Below are positions 23,959-32,225 of a stretch of DNA of 35,756 nucleotides, piece after piece. Source of the DNA: Acidobacteriaceae bacterium (GTDB lineage Bacteria > Acidobacteriota > Terriglobia > Terriglobales > Acidobacteriaceae); the NCBI GenBank assembly GCA_003138515.1, contig PLGG01000067.1, positions 1 to 35,756 of the forward strand, given 5' to 3'. Position 1 is the stretch's first letter. Each line of letters begins with the position of its first letter. The position numbers and the translations under genes are program-made. Below the pieces are notes generated by a model. That model was not told the DNA's origin. It did not search any database and was given only the letters and a program-made list of their open reading frames with translations.

Positions 23959-25061
23959 CGTAGCGCTTCATCTGCCGCAATCCCCAAGCCACCACCGCAG
24001 ATCGCCATTTCTCGGTGCCTTTGCGTTCTGACACTCCCTACGCCGCCGAAATATCCGCCTGCTGCTTCGGAATCGACGCCGGCACCAGCCCTCTTACGAT
24101 CAGAACGCTGCGGTCGTTTCCTTCCAGCACCCCCCCGCATCAGCGCATAGCACTTCTGTTCCTGGGGGTTGAAGTACTCGCCGTGAATCGCCATCCCGCT
24201 CACGTTCGCGTCGATAATGTTCGAGCAATCGATGTCCCACACGTTATCCGGCACAGGGTAAGTCCGGTCCAGCCCCGATCGCCCCAGCCGCCGCTTGCCA
24301 AAGTGCTTCAGCCCCGCCGACGAGCCCAGCACATTATCCCGCCCCGTGTAGAGCGCGGTAATGCGGTAACTCATGTTGGCCAAACCCTCTCCGTCTCCAT
24401 CCGAAATATTTTCGCCGCTCTTGAAGATGTCGTTGTCCACATCGGCCGCCACCATCAGCACCTCTTGAAGCAGACTCACCAAAAGTGGCCGGTTTTTCCG
24501 CGTCCAGGTCGCCTCCATCGCATATTGCAGCGCGTAGTTGCCCATGCTGTGCGCAATCACTGAGGTCTTCGCCTTGCAGGCGTTCGCTGTGTCCTGCTTG
24601 GTTGCAAGCTGCTTTGCCGCCAGCCAATCGTAGAGCTCCGAAAGCACTTCGGTCAGGTCGTCGCCGGTTTGCCGTGCCTCGGCGCGATCCGGAAGGTATC
24701 CCAGCAAGGAACCCTTCGACGGCCAGTCGAACGAAATCAACTCGCCCATCGAATTCGGACCATCGAACAGCGTCTCCGCCACTGAGCCGTACGTGCTCAT
24801 GGCCGAGGTCCAGTCGTTGTTGTATCCGTGAATAAACAGGCAAATGTGCTTCTGCTCCTCCGGCGGCAATCCATACGGAGTCGGAAACTGATCCGCCACG
24901 CTGACGAGCATCTGCTTGAAGCTGTCAAACGATTGCCAGCTCCACGACGCAATATTGTCCAGCGGCAGGCCCGGCTGCTTCAGCGTCCAATAGGTAAGTT
25001 GATCCTGATCGGTGCCGAAGCCAGTCGGCTCAATGTTCCTGTTGGTGATCAGCCATCGCAT
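23913..25061 (-). CDS. DUF900-like alpha/beta hydrolase, apparent 3' frameshift
   Basis: Cytoplasmic alpha/beta hydrolase. FIHGYNNDW gives the oxyanion-hole region and VIAHSMGNYAL the nucleophile elbow (S172), as in DUF900-type proteins; MVAADVDNDIF may carry the acid. GGAGG precedes the ATG at 25061. The reading frame changes character at a run of seven G on the coding strand (24136-24130): downstream it is Arg/Gly-rich and runs 46 bp into the convergent cupin gene. Removing one G instead gives VLEGNDRSVLIVRGLVPASI and a stop at 24040-24038, a far more protein-like end. The true product is probably ~341 aa. Sequencing error, real mutation or slippage cannot be told apart here. Confidence 0.75.
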   Translation of the reverse strand: MRWLITNRNIEPTGFGTDQDQLTYWTLKQPGLPLDNIASWSWQSFDSFKQMLVSVADQFPTPYGLPPEEQKHICLFIHGYNNDWTSAMSTYGSVAETLFDGPNSMGELISFDWPSKGSLLGYLPDRAEARQTGDDLTEVLSELYDWLAAKQLATKQDTANACKAKTSVIAHSMGNYALQYAMEATWTRKNRPLLVSLLQEVLMVAADVDNDIFKSGENISDGDGEGLANMSYRITALYTGRDNVLGSSAGLKHFGKRRLGRSGLDRTYPVPDNVWDIDCSNIIDANVSGMAIHGEYFNPQEQKCYALMRGGAGRKRPQRSDRKRAGAGVDSEAAGGYFGGVGSVRTQRHREMAICGGGLGIAADEALRYDFQKGEGPSHCMS

Positions 25062-25092
25062 GTCAATCCTCCACCCATCAATTGATAGCACG

Positions 25093-25124
25093 GGATCGAA
25101 TGCGCATTGCTAAATATTCGATCC
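25093..25124. promoter_or_regulatory. 8-bp inverted repeat upstream of the hydrolase
   Basis: GGATCGAA (25093-25100) and TTCGATCC (25117-25124) are a perfect inverted repeat with 16 nt between, 32-63 bp before the hydrolase start. It could be an operator or a hairpin in the leader. Confidence 0.35.
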
Positions 25125-25140
25125 TTCGCTCCCTTAACAG

Positions 25141-25200
25141 CTCCGCCAACTTGCCAACTCGCCATGTGCGCGCAGCACACGCCAACTCGCCAATTCCGCT
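25141..25200 (+). repeat. Hairpin flanked by 12-bp direct repeats
   Basis: GCCAACTCGCCA occurs at 25153-25164 and 25181-25192, flanking 16 nt (25165-25180) that contain the hairpin TGTGC-GCGCA-GCACA. Further (C)CAACT-type units lie on both sides. The gap 25062-25381 otherwise holds no gene. Confidence 0.75.
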
Positions 25201-25381
25201 CCCTCCCCCGGCGCCTCACACACCCGATCGAAGTTTTGAGCGATAATCGAGGCAGAACGACCGCGATCGCGCTGGCCAGGGTCACCTCGCTCTTCCACCA
25301 GAATGAGCGAACCATCGGCCTTTTGCCTGAAAGGGTTCATTGATTTCCTCTCAGCCCCGCCTTCCGCCCCCAAATCGTCGC

Positions 25382-26467
25382 ATGAAGCTTCGTCTCGTCG
25401 AGGCCGCACTCCTCGCTCTGTCACTCGCAACGCTGATCCCCCGGGCAAGCGCACAGGCGCTGTCGCAGCCCCCGCCCTCTCAGGTCGATCCCGCGCTCGC
25501 GCAAATTGATTCCGATCAGGACGGCTTGACCGACGAACTGGAACAGGCGCTGCTCGTCGAGTTCGCCCCGCGATTTCTTATTGGCCAGGGCGACTGCTCC
25601 AATGTTCCCGCTGAATTCCAGCCGGGCATCCTCGCTCCTCAGGTGAAAACCGAGAATGGCGCCATCTATGGTCAGATTTTCCCGGCGAAGGACTTGATCG
25701 ACGGCGCTTCGGTTGTCGAAATCCATTACTACCATCTTTGGCGCATCGACTGCGGCAGGCACGGGCACCCTCTGGATCCGGAGCATGTCTCTGTCCTCGT
25801 TCGCGCCTCCGGCCCTGATCTCCGCGTCGCCACATGGAAGGCTCTCTACTGGTATGCCGCCGCCCACGAGAACACCGTCTGCGATGTGAGTCAGATCGCC
25901 CGCGCATCCACTCTTCACGCTGAAGATGCGGGCCCATCCATCTGGATCTCGCCCGGCAAGCATGCTTCCTATCTCAACCAACCGCTCTGCCAAAGCGGCT
26001 GCGGAGCCGATCGCTGCGAAAGGATGACGCCCCTTGCTCCCGCAAAATTCGTCAACCTCGGCGAGCCGGGGCATCCCATGAACGGATCGCTTTTCATTGC
26101 CTCCGCCGCCTGGCCGCTCGCGGCCAAGATGACCGAGACAAACTTTCCATCTCCGGTCCTGGCACGGCTCAACAAGCTTCCCGATTCTCAGATTGCCTGG
26201 TTCAACGAAGGCAAACATCCGTCGCAAGGTGTCATTGCTATCAGCAGCAAAACCGAAAGTCATGCGGTTGCTGGACTTTCAACAGCGGCCAAAGCAGCCG
26301 ACGGTTCCATCTCCGTCGCGAATGGATCCACCGGCAACGCGCTCCAGAAAAGCTACCGGCACACTGTCCATGCGCTCGGCACATCCGCTCGGCACGTTGG
26401 CGAATTTCTCAATCCTAAGCCGCGCCCCGGCCCTCCGAAATCTCCGCCTGCGACCAATCCTCAATAA
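25382..26467 (+). CDS. Secreted protein of unknown function with an EF-hand-like motif
   Basis: A 361-aa protein with a signal peptide (MKLRLVEAALLALSLATLIP to about residue 25). DSDQDGLTDELEQALL (~45) is an EF-hand/thrombospondin-type calcium-binding loop. The main domain has EFAPRFLIG, EIHYYHLWRIDCGRHGHPLD, WKALYWYAAAHENTVCD and WISPGKHASYLNQPLC; its paired Cys residues may form disulfides. The His-rich segments resemble Vps62-like proteins of unknown role, but only loosely. The C-terminus is Pro-rich. I chose the ATG at 25382 because the signal peptide starts there; the frame opens upstream at 25340. Confidence 0.65.
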   Translation: MKLRLVEAALLALSLATLIPRASAQALSQPPPSQVDPALAQIDSDQDGLTDELEQALLVEFAPRFLIGQGDCSNVPAEFQPGILAPQVKTENGAIYGQIFPAKDLIDGASVVEIHYYHLWRIDCGRHGHPLDPEHVSVLVRASGPDLRVATWKALYWYAAAHENTVCDVSQIARASTLHAEDAGPSIWISPGKHASYLNQPLCQSGCGADRCERMTPLAPAKFVNLGEPGHPMNGSLFIASAAWPLAAKMTETNFPSPVLARLNKLPDSQIAWFNEGKHPSQGVIAISSKTESHAVAGLSTAAKAADGSISVANGSTGNALQKSYRHTVHALGTSARHVGEFLNPKPRPGPPKSPPATNPQ

Positions 26468-26563
26468 CCGGCCGCCCCTACCCACACGAACGGTTGACTC
26501 CCGTCCATGCGCTCCCGAGTCCTCAGTTTCCGCGTCTCTCGGTCCCTGTAGTAGACTTCCCGC

Positions 26564-27409
26564 ATGAAAAACCCGCTTCCCCGCCCCGTCTCCACAATCC
26601 TGCTCCTCTTCGCCGCCCTCGCTCTCTCCGCACCCGCCTCCACACCCGCCGCCGCTCAGGATTGGGCCAAATCCATCCTCGACAAATCCCCTCGCCATCA
26701 GGAATGGGTGAAAGTCAAATACGGCACGGGCGCCAACGCGCGTACTGTCGACGCCTTCGTCGTCTATCCCGAAGTCAGCCACAAAGCTCCCGTCGTCCTG
26801 CTCATCCACGAAATCTTCGGCCTCTCCGACTGGGCGCGCTCCATGGCAGATGACATCGCCGCCATGGGCTACATCGTCATCGCGCCCGACCTTCTCTCCG
26901 GCTTCGGCCCCAACGGCGGAGGCACCAGCGCTTTCCCTGACCAACAATCCATCATCAAAGCGGTCTCCGGCCTCGATCCCGCCACCGTCACCGCCGACCT
27001 CAACGCCACCGCCGGCTACGCGCTCAAATTCCCGTCAGCCAACGGCAAGGTCGCCGTCATCGGCTTCTGTTGGGGCGGAGGACAATCTTTCCGCTTCGCC
27101 ACCAACCGCAAAGATCTCGCCTCCGCATTTGTCTTCTACGGCCCTCCGCCTTCCTCCGACAGCCTCAAGACCATCACCGCTCCCGTCTACGGCTTCTACG
27201 CCGCCAGCGACGCGCGCATCTCCTCCACCGTTCCTGACACAAAAACTGCAATGGCCGCCGCCGGCAAGAAGTATGACCCGGTGATTTACGATGGCGCGGG
27301 ACACGGCTTCATGCGCGCCGGCGAAGACCCCTCCAACACCAACCCCGCCAACACAACCGCCCGCACTCAAGCCCTCAAGCGTCTGGAATCGCTGCTGAAA
27401 ACGATGTAG
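26564..27409 (+). CDS. Exported dienelactone hydrolase family protein
   Basis: Alpha/beta hydrolase of the dienelactone hydrolase family, which opens lactones or cleaves esters. An N-terminal signal peptide (STILLLFAALALSAPAS) suggests a periplasmic location. The triad is visible: nucleophile C169 in GFCWGGG, Asp in AASDARIS, His in GAGHGFMR; HEIFGL carries the Glu that interacts with the Cys in this family. Length of 281 aa is normal with a leader. A TAGACT 6 nt before the ATG may be a -10 element. Natural substrate unknown. Confidence 0.88.
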   Translation: MKNPLPRPVSTILLLFAALALSAPASTPAAAQDWAKSILDKSPRHQEWVKVKYGTGANARTVDAFVVYPEVSHKAPVVLLIHEIFGLSDWARSMADDIAAMGYIVIAPDLLSGFGPNGGGTSAFPDQQSIIKAVSGLDPATVTADLNATAGYALKFPSANGKVAVIGFCWGGGQSFRFATNRKDLASAFVFYGPPPSSDSLKTITAPVYGFYAASDARISSTVPDTKTAMAAAGKKYDPVIYDGAGHGFMRAGEDPSNTNPANTTARTQALKRLESLLKTM

Positions 27410-27415
27410 CCGCTT

Positions 27416-27440
27416 CACGATCCACGACTCACGATCCACG
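27416..27440 (+). repeat. 14-bp tandem repeat
   Basis: CACGATCCACG occurs twice (27416-27426, 27430-27440), separated by ACT, right after the dienelactone hydrolase stop. Confidence 0.7.
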
Positions 27441-27494
27441 GCCCTTCCGCGCTACCATATTGATTGACCGCGGCCCTCGAGTCCGCGCCAAAAT

Positions 27495-27725
27495 ATGTCG
27501 CCCCGCAAAAAATCCGCCAAGCTCCTCCACTGCCCATCCTGCGGGATGATCGTGCGCCCCGCGGACGAAGACTTCCCCTTCTGCAGCGACCGCTGCCGCA
27601 AAATCGACCTCGGCAAATGGGCTATGGGCGTCTACAAAATCACTTCGCCGATCCTCGACCCCGAAGTCCTCGAAGACCTCGGCGGCCTCGGCCCCAGTCG
27701 CGGCGGAGATTCAGATGAGCAGTGA
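27495..27725 (+). CDS. yacG: DNA gyrase inhibitor YacG
   Basis: Small zinc protein; E. coli YacG binds GyrB and inhibits gyrase. CPSC (C13, C16) and CSDRC (C30, C34) supply the four zinc ligands, and the family signature FCSDRCRKIDLGKWAMG is present. At 76 aa it is close to family length. The 3' end overlaps pgpA by 11 bp, so the two are probably co-transcribed and perhaps coupled. Confidence 0.93.
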   Translation: MSPRKKSAKLLHCPSCGMIVRPADEDFPFCSDRCRKIDLGKWAMGVYKITSPILDPEVLEDLGGLGPSRGGDSDEQ

Positions 27726-28251
27726 GACTTCTTCGCCCGAATCTCGCGTCCCTTCCGTACAAACGATGAAGAAAACCCCTTGGGCCTGGGGAGTCGCCAC
27801 TTTCTTCGGCGCTGGCCTCCTCAAGCCCGGCCCCGGCACCTGGGGTTCCGTCGCCGCCGTCCTTCTCTGGGCCGCATTCGCATGGCTCGCCCATCCCAGC
27901 CCGCTCACCCTTCTCATCGCACTCCTCATCGGTATCGCCCTCACGCTCGTCATCGGCATTCCCGCGGCCACCATCGTCGAGCGCGAAAGCGGCCGCCACG
28001 ATCCCCAATTCGTCGTCATCGATGAGGTCGCCGGCCAGTGGATCACCCTCCTCTTCAGCCCCGCCGACTGGCGTCACGCCCTCATCGCTCTCGTCCTCTT
28101 CCGCCTCTTCGATATCGTCAAGCCATTTCCCGTCCGCCGCCTCGAGCGCCTTCCCGGCGGCTGGGGCATTGTCTTCGACGACGTCGCCGCCGGCCTGTAT
28201 GCTTTGGGTATAGCGTCCCTGTTACGGACCTTGTTACGAATTTGGTTCTGA
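27715..28251 (+). CDS. pgpA: Phosphatidylglycerophosphatase A
   Basis: Dephosphorylates phosphatidylglycerol phosphate to phosphatidylglycerol in the inner membrane, the last step in making this lipid. KPGPGTWGS near residue 37, FVVIDEVAGQWI (~98-109) with its conserved acidic residues, and FRLFDIVKPFPVRRLERLPG are the family motifs, with GIVFDDVAAGLYA at the end. Several membrane segments are present. The start overlaps yacG; an internal ATG (residue 18) would also give a complete domain. The stop codon lies in a tandem repeat that continues to the next gene start. Confidence 0.93.
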   Translation: MSSETSSPESRVPSVQTMKKTPWAWGVATFFGAGLLKPGPGTWGSVAAVLLWAAFAWLAHPSPLTLLIALLIGIALTLVIGIPAATIVERESGRHDPQFVVIDEVAGQWITLLFSPADWRHALIALVLFRLFDIVKPFPVRRLERLPGGWGIVFDDVAAGLYALGIASLLRTLLRIWF

Positions 28252-28308
28252 CTTGGCTCGAATCTGGTTCTGACGGCTCTCGCATCTGGTCGTAGATATG
28301 GCTCGCAC
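28235..28308 (+). repeat. ~22-bp tandem repeat spanning a stop and a start codon
   Basis: Three degenerate units share CTGGTTCTGAC and GGCTC(T/G)CGCA blocks. The first contains the pgpA TGA (28249-28251); the last runs through the ATG at 28298 of the next gene, whose first codons (GCTCGCACC) are part of it. A smaller GTTACG(G/A)A repeat precedes it at 28221-28240. Confidence 0.65.
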
Positions 28309-29347
28309 CTCCCCTCAACCCGCGCCTCCGGTCGGCCAGCTGCCTCGCGTCGACGATGTCCTCCCCGCGGCCGCTCTGCCCAATGGCGAAGTCGAGTTGA
28401 CCGGAATCTATCTTGGCCCCAACGGCTTCGGCCTGCCCTCTGTCTCCGTCGACAACCAGCCGGCTCACGTTCTCATGTGCCGCCCCACTCGTCTCGTCTT
28501 TCGCGTTCCGCCCACAGCTTCCGCTGGACTCATTGAAGTCCGTACTCCCGCCGGCGTCGCCAATCCCGCCGCTCTGCGCGTCGCCCGCCAGCTCAATGAC
28601 GGCCTCCACCCCGTCACCAGCCCCGCCGTCAGCCGCTCCGGAATGGTCTACGCCACCATCTCCGGCCCGCGCGGCAAGCAAACTCCTGTCTCCGTCGTTC
28701 GCGTCAGCCCCGACGGCCGCGCCACTCCATTCGTTACGGGAATCCTCAACGCCACCGGCCTCGCCTTCAATCCCGATGGCGATCTCTTCGTCACCTCGCG
28801 CGCCGAAGGCAACGTCTACCGCATCGATGCCGCGGGCGAATCAACCGTCTATGTCGAAGGCATGGGCGTCGCCACCGGCGCGGCCTTTGACGTCGAGGGC
28901 AATCTCTTCGTCGGCGATCGCAGCGGCACCATCTTCAAAATCAACCGCGAACGCCAGATCTTCGTCCACGCCACGCTCGAGCCCAGCGTCGCTGCCTATC
29001 ACCTCGCCGTCAACGCCGCCGGCACGCTCTTCGTCACCGCGCCGTCGCTCTCGTCCAATGACGCCATCTGGGCCATCGAGTCCAACGGCGACACGCGCGC
29101 CTGGTATCGCGGCCTCGGCCGCCCGCAGGGCCTGGCCATCTCTCGCGAAGGCGACGTCTATCTCGCCGCCTGCCTCCACGGCCGTCACGGATTGGTCCGC
29201 GTCACGCCCAACGCCGAGGCTTCGCTCGTCGTCTCCGCCTCCAACCTCATCGGAGTCGCCTTCTCCCCCCTCGGTTCCACGATCCTCGCCACCAACGAAG
29301 CCGTTTATGATGTGGACTTGGGAGTCGAAGGCCTGAACCTCTTCTAG
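28298..29347 (+). CDS. IPT/TIG-domain beta-propeller protein (SMP-30/NHL-like)
   Basis: A 349-aa protein with an Ig-like IPT/TIG domain (~20-95: VELTGIYLGPNGFGLPSVSV, RLVFRVPPTASAGLIEVRTP) followed by a six-bladed-propeller-type repeat region. Recurrent blade motifs are ATGLAFNPDGDLFVTSRAEG, GAAFDVEGNLFVGDRSG and GLAISREGDVYLAACLHG, as in SMP-30/gluconolactonase and NHL proteins. No signal peptide is evident, which is unusual because TIG domains are mostly extracytoplasmic. Function unknown; it lies between pgpA and cinA in the same direction. Confidence 0.8.
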   Translation: MARTSPQPAPPVGQLPRVDDVLPAAALPNGEVELTGIYLGPNGFGLPSVSVDNQPAHVLMCRPTRLVFRVPPTASAGLIEVRTPAGVANPAALRVARQLNDGLHPVTSPAVSRSGMVYATISGPRGKQTPVSVVRVSPDGRATPFVTGILNATGLAFNPDGDLFVTSRAEGNVYRIDAAGESTVYVEGMGVATGAAFDVEGNLFVGDRSGTIFKINRERQIFVHATLEPSVAAYHLAVNAAGTLFVTAPSLSSNDAIWAIESNGDTRAWYRGLGRPQGLAISREGDVYLAACLHGRHGLVRVTPNAEASLVVSASNLIGVAFSPLGSTILATNEAVYDVDLGVEGLNLF

Positions 29348-29352
29348 CTCTC

Positions 29353-29391
29353 TGATCGCTGACCCCTGAGCCCTGACCTCTGATCCCTGCC
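29353..29391 (+). repeat. 7-bp tandem repeat between the propeller gene and cinA
   Basis: Units TGATCGC, TGACCCC, TGAGCCC, TGACCTC and TGATCCC, then TGCC, fill almost the whole 47-bp gap. The cinA ATG (29395) follows directly with no Shine-Dalgarno sequence. Confidence 0.75.
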
Positions 29392-29394
29392 TTT

Positions 29395-30639
29395 ATGAAG
29401 AGTGAAATCATCGCCGTCGGCTCCGAGATGCTCACCCCGTTCCGCCAGGACACGAACTCTCTCTATCTCACGGAGCAGCTCAACTCCCTCGGCATTTCCG
29501 TCGCCTTCAAAACCGTCGTTGGCGACCGCCGCAAAGACCTCGTCTCCGCCATCAAAACCGCTCTCACCCGCACCGACGTTCTCATCCTCATGGGCGGCCT
29601 TGGGCCAACTGAAGACGACCTCACCCGCGAAGCCGTCGCCGATGCCCTTTCGCTCACCCTCCGCCGCGACGCCGCGCAAGTCGCCGCTCTCCACGCCCGC
29701 GCCGCCACCTGGCGCATCACCATGCCGCCCAACAATCTCAAGCAGGCCGACGTTCTCGACGGCGCAATCGTTCTCCCCAATCCCAACGGCAGCGCGCCCG
29801 GCCAGTGGCTCGACGTCACCTTCTCCGGCTTCCGCAAGCTCGTCATGCTCCTTCCCGGCCCGCCCCACGAGTGCCGCCCCCTCTTTGACGCCGAATGTCT
29901 CTCTCGTCTCCGCGCCGTCGCCCCGCTGCGCTCCATCGCCGTCCGCACGCTCAAGGCCGCCATGATTCCCGAGTCGCAGGCCGACAAGCTCCTCGCTCCC
30001 ATCTACTCCACCTACGCCGACGTTGAAACCACCCTCCTCGCCCACGCCGGCGACCTGCAAATCACACTTATCTGCTCCAAGCCCACCGCCGAGGCCGCGC
30101 AGGCCCGCGTTGACGAGCTCGCCGAGCGCATCGAAGTTGCTCTCGAAGATTGGTTCTATTCCTCCGAGGGCGACACGCTCGAGCAAATCGTTCTCTACTA
30201 TCTCGGCCTGCGCCAGGCCACGCTCGCCGTCGCAGAAAGCTGCACCGGGGGCCTCATCGCCCAGCGCATCACCTCTGTTCCTGGCGCATCGCGCTCATTT
30301 CTTGGCGGAGTTGTCGTCTATTCCGACGAGCTCAAGACCGACTTTGCCGGCGTCCCCGCCGACCTCATCGCGCAGTACGGCGCTGTTTCCGCTGAAGTCG
30401 CCAAAGCCCTCGCCGAAGGCATTCGCGCGCGCACCGGCGCAACCATCGGCCTCGGCGTCACCGGCATAGCAGGCCCCACCGGCGCAACGGAATCCAAACC
30501 TGTCGGCCTCGTCCACATCGCCGTGTCAGACGCTCAGGGAACCGACGCTATCGACCGCACCTTCCGCGGCGATCGCATTCGTGTTCGCGAATGGGCCAGC
30601 CAGTTCGCCCTCGACCTCGTCCGCCGCCGCCTCATGTAG
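29395..30639 (+). CDS. cinA: CinA: nicotinamide-nucleotide amidase/ADP-ribose pyrophosphatase-like protein
   Basis: Two-domain CinA family protein. The N-terminal MoCF/COG1058 domain (~1-170) starts IIAVGSEML and has LILMGGLGPTEDDLTREAVA and LPGPPHECRPLFD. The C-terminal PncC-type amidase domain (~255-414) has ESCTGGLIAQRITSVPGASR and GVTGIAGPTGATESKPVGLV. The amidase recycles nicotinamide mononucleotide to nicotinic acid mononucleotide for NAD synthesis. At 414 aa it is full length. The possible link to the NAD-dependent ligase elsewhere in the window is not positional. Confidence 0.95.
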   Translation: MKSEIIAVGSEMLTPFRQDTNSLYLTEQLNSLGISVAFKTVVGDRRKDLVSAIKTALTRTDVLILMGGLGPTEDDLTREAVADALSLTLRRDAAQVAALHARAATWRITMPPNNLKQADVLDGAIVLPNPNGSAPGQWLDVTFSGFRKLVMLLPGPPHECRPLFDAECLSRLRAVAPLRSIAVRTLKAAMIPESQADKLLAPIYSTYADVETTLLAHAGDLQITLICSKPTAEAAQARVDELAERIEVALEDWFYSSEGDTLEQIVLYYLGLRQATLAVAESCTGGLIAQRITSVPGASRSFLGGVVVYSDELKTDFAGVPADLIAQYGAVSAEVAKALAEGIRARTGATIGLGVTGIAGPTGATESKPVGLVHIAVSDAQGTDAIDRTFRGDRIRVREWASQFALDLVRRRLM

Positions 30640-30752
30640 TTACGAAGCCGGCGCGCTCAAATCTTCGCCGGTCTCAATCTGACCATTCCCCTCGCGGCCA
30701 CACGAATCCCTGCACGCGTCTAGCGCACCATGGGCCAACAAAATAACTGGAT

Positions 30753-31088
30753 CTACTTTTTTGCCGCAAGAATCGGCTTGTAGCCCGACTTTCCCGCTTT
30801 TCTCAACGCCGACAATCCCTGTGCAATCGTGAGCAGCGGCGTCGTCTTCACCGTCTTGCAGCTGCCGCCCGCGGCTGCAGCCAGCGACAGCGCGGCAGCA
30901 CTCACGTTGTTCGGCATTTCCACCACCATCACAAGATCGTAGTCGCCAAACGCCAGCCACGACCCAACCAACTTGCCGCCCAGACCCGCGATCACCTTGC
31001 CGATATGTCCTGCGCGATCCTGCGGTTTCGCAATCAACGCGCTCAACACCTCGGAGGTGTACGACACCTGCACCATATAACTTGCCAT
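30753..31088 (-). CDS. GYD domain protein
   Basis: A 111-aa protein of the GYD family (ferredoxin-like small fold, unknown function). The naming motif appears as FGDYDLVMVVEMP, after MVQVSYTSEVLSALI and GKVIAGLGGKLVGSW. AAALSLAAAAGGSCKTVKTTPLLT is typical of the rest. AAAGGTGATTCCCC precedes the ATG at 31088. It is convergent with cinA and divergent from the ABC exporter genes. Confidence 0.85.
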   Translation of the reverse strand: MASYMVQVSYTSEVLSALIAKPQDRAGHIGKVIAGLGGKLVGSWLAFGDYDLVMVVEMPNNVSAAALSLAAAAGGSCKTVKTTPLLTIAQGLSALRKAGKSGYKPILAAKK

Positions 31089-31213
31089 GGGGAATCACCT
31101 TTCTCTGGAAACTTTCCTTCTTGGGGATGGAAGGCTGTTGCAGTATACCCCCGCAATCCGCCATTCAAGCAAATTCTCATCGCGCTCGCAATCCGCCCGC
31201 TCCGCCAACAAAA

Positions 31214-31246
31214 CTAACTCCGCCAACCCCGCTAACTCCGCTGCCT
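31214..31246 (+). repeat. CTAACTCCG tandem repeat
   Basis: Units CTAACTCCG, CCAACCCCG and CTAACTCCG, followed by CTGCC, lie between the GYD gene and the ABC operon. They are of the same type as 6762-6798 and 16451-16470. Confidence 0.75.
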
Positions 31247-31322
31247 CTTTGCTACACTTCTCCTGTCGCCTCATCTCGCTCCACCATGCATCCAATCCCC
31301 CACCACCACCGCCGGAGACTTC

Positions 31323-32225
31323 ATGCCAGTCGTTGAGCTCGCCGGAGTCACCAAGGCCTACGAGAGCAAAGTCGCCGTCCGCAACCTCTCGCTCTCCATT
31401 GAAGCCGGCCAGATGTTTGGCCTCCTCGGTCCCAACGGCGCAGGCAAAACCAGCTCCATTCGCATGATGATGGGCATTACCATGCCTGACTCCGGCCGCA
31501 TCACTCTCTTCGAAAAACCCTTCGACCGCCGCAGCCTCGACCGCGTCGGCTATCTTCCCGAAGAACGCGGCCTCTACAAAAAAATGAACGTCCTCGACCA
31601 GCTCGTCTTCTTCGGCCGCCTCCACGGCCTCACCGCCGAAGCCGCCCGCAAGCGCGCCGTCGACTGGGCCTCCCGCATGGAAATCTTTGATTCCCTCGAC
31701 AAAAAAACGCAGGAGTTATCGAAGGGCATGCAGCAGAAAATCCAATTCATCGCCACGCTGCTCCACGACCCCGGCCTCGTCGTCATGGACGAGCCCTTCA
31801 GCGGCCTCGATCCCATCAACACCACGCTCCTTCAGGACGCGCTCCTCGATCTCAAATCCCGCGGCAAAGCCATCCTCTTCTCCACGCACCGCATGGACCA
31901 GGTCGAGAAACTCTGCGACTCCATCTGCCTCATCAACAACGGCGACGCCGTCCTCAGCGGCAACCTGCGCGAGATCAAGAGCCGCTACGAGCGCAATCGC
32001 GTCATCGTTGAATTCGAAGGCAACGCCGACTTCCTCAAGTCCGACGAAATCGCCACGGCCAGCAACTACTCCGGCCACGCCGAAATCACCCTCAAGCCTC
32101 ACGGCGACGCGCAAAAACTCCTTCACCTCGCCGCGTCCATGGCCGCCATTTACCGTTTCGAACTGGTCGAGCCTTCACTCGAGGAAATCTTCATCCAGAC
32201 CGTGGGAGGCCGCGCCAATGCGTAA
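31323..32225 (+). CDS. ABC transporter ATP-binding protein (NatA-like)
   Basis: ATPase subunit of an ABC-2-type exporter, resembling the Na+ exporter NatA. Walker A GPNGAGKT is at residues 36-43, the signature LSKGMQQKIQF at ~137, and Walker B VVMDEP with D156/E157, followed by FSGLDP and the switch histidine in FSTHRM. A C-terminal DUF4162-like extension (~220-300) is typical of this subgroup. GGAG precedes the ATG. It overlaps the permease gene by 8 bp, so the two form an operon. Substrate not deducible. Confidence 0.94.
   Translation: MPVVELAGVTKAYESKVAVRNLSLSIEAGQMFGLLGPNGAGKTSSIRMMMGITMPDSGRITLFEKPFDRRSLDRVGYLPEERGLYKKMNVLDQLVFFGRLHGLTAEAARKRAVDWASRMEIFDSLDKKTQELSKGMQQKIQFIATLLHDPGLVVMDEPFSGLDPINTTLLQDALLDLKSRGKAILFSTHRMDQVEKLCDSICLINNGDAVLSGNLREIKSRYERNRVIVEFEGNADFLKSDEIATASNYSGHAEITLKPHGDAQKLLHLAASMAAIYRFELVEPSLEEIFIQTVGGRANA

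Noticed and set aside
31687..32217. Upstream extension of the ABC permease frame
   Set aside because: The translation is Ser/Pro/Arg-rich shadow of the ATPase gene; MRNMLLVARREYLEQIRGR at 32218 is a normal permease start.
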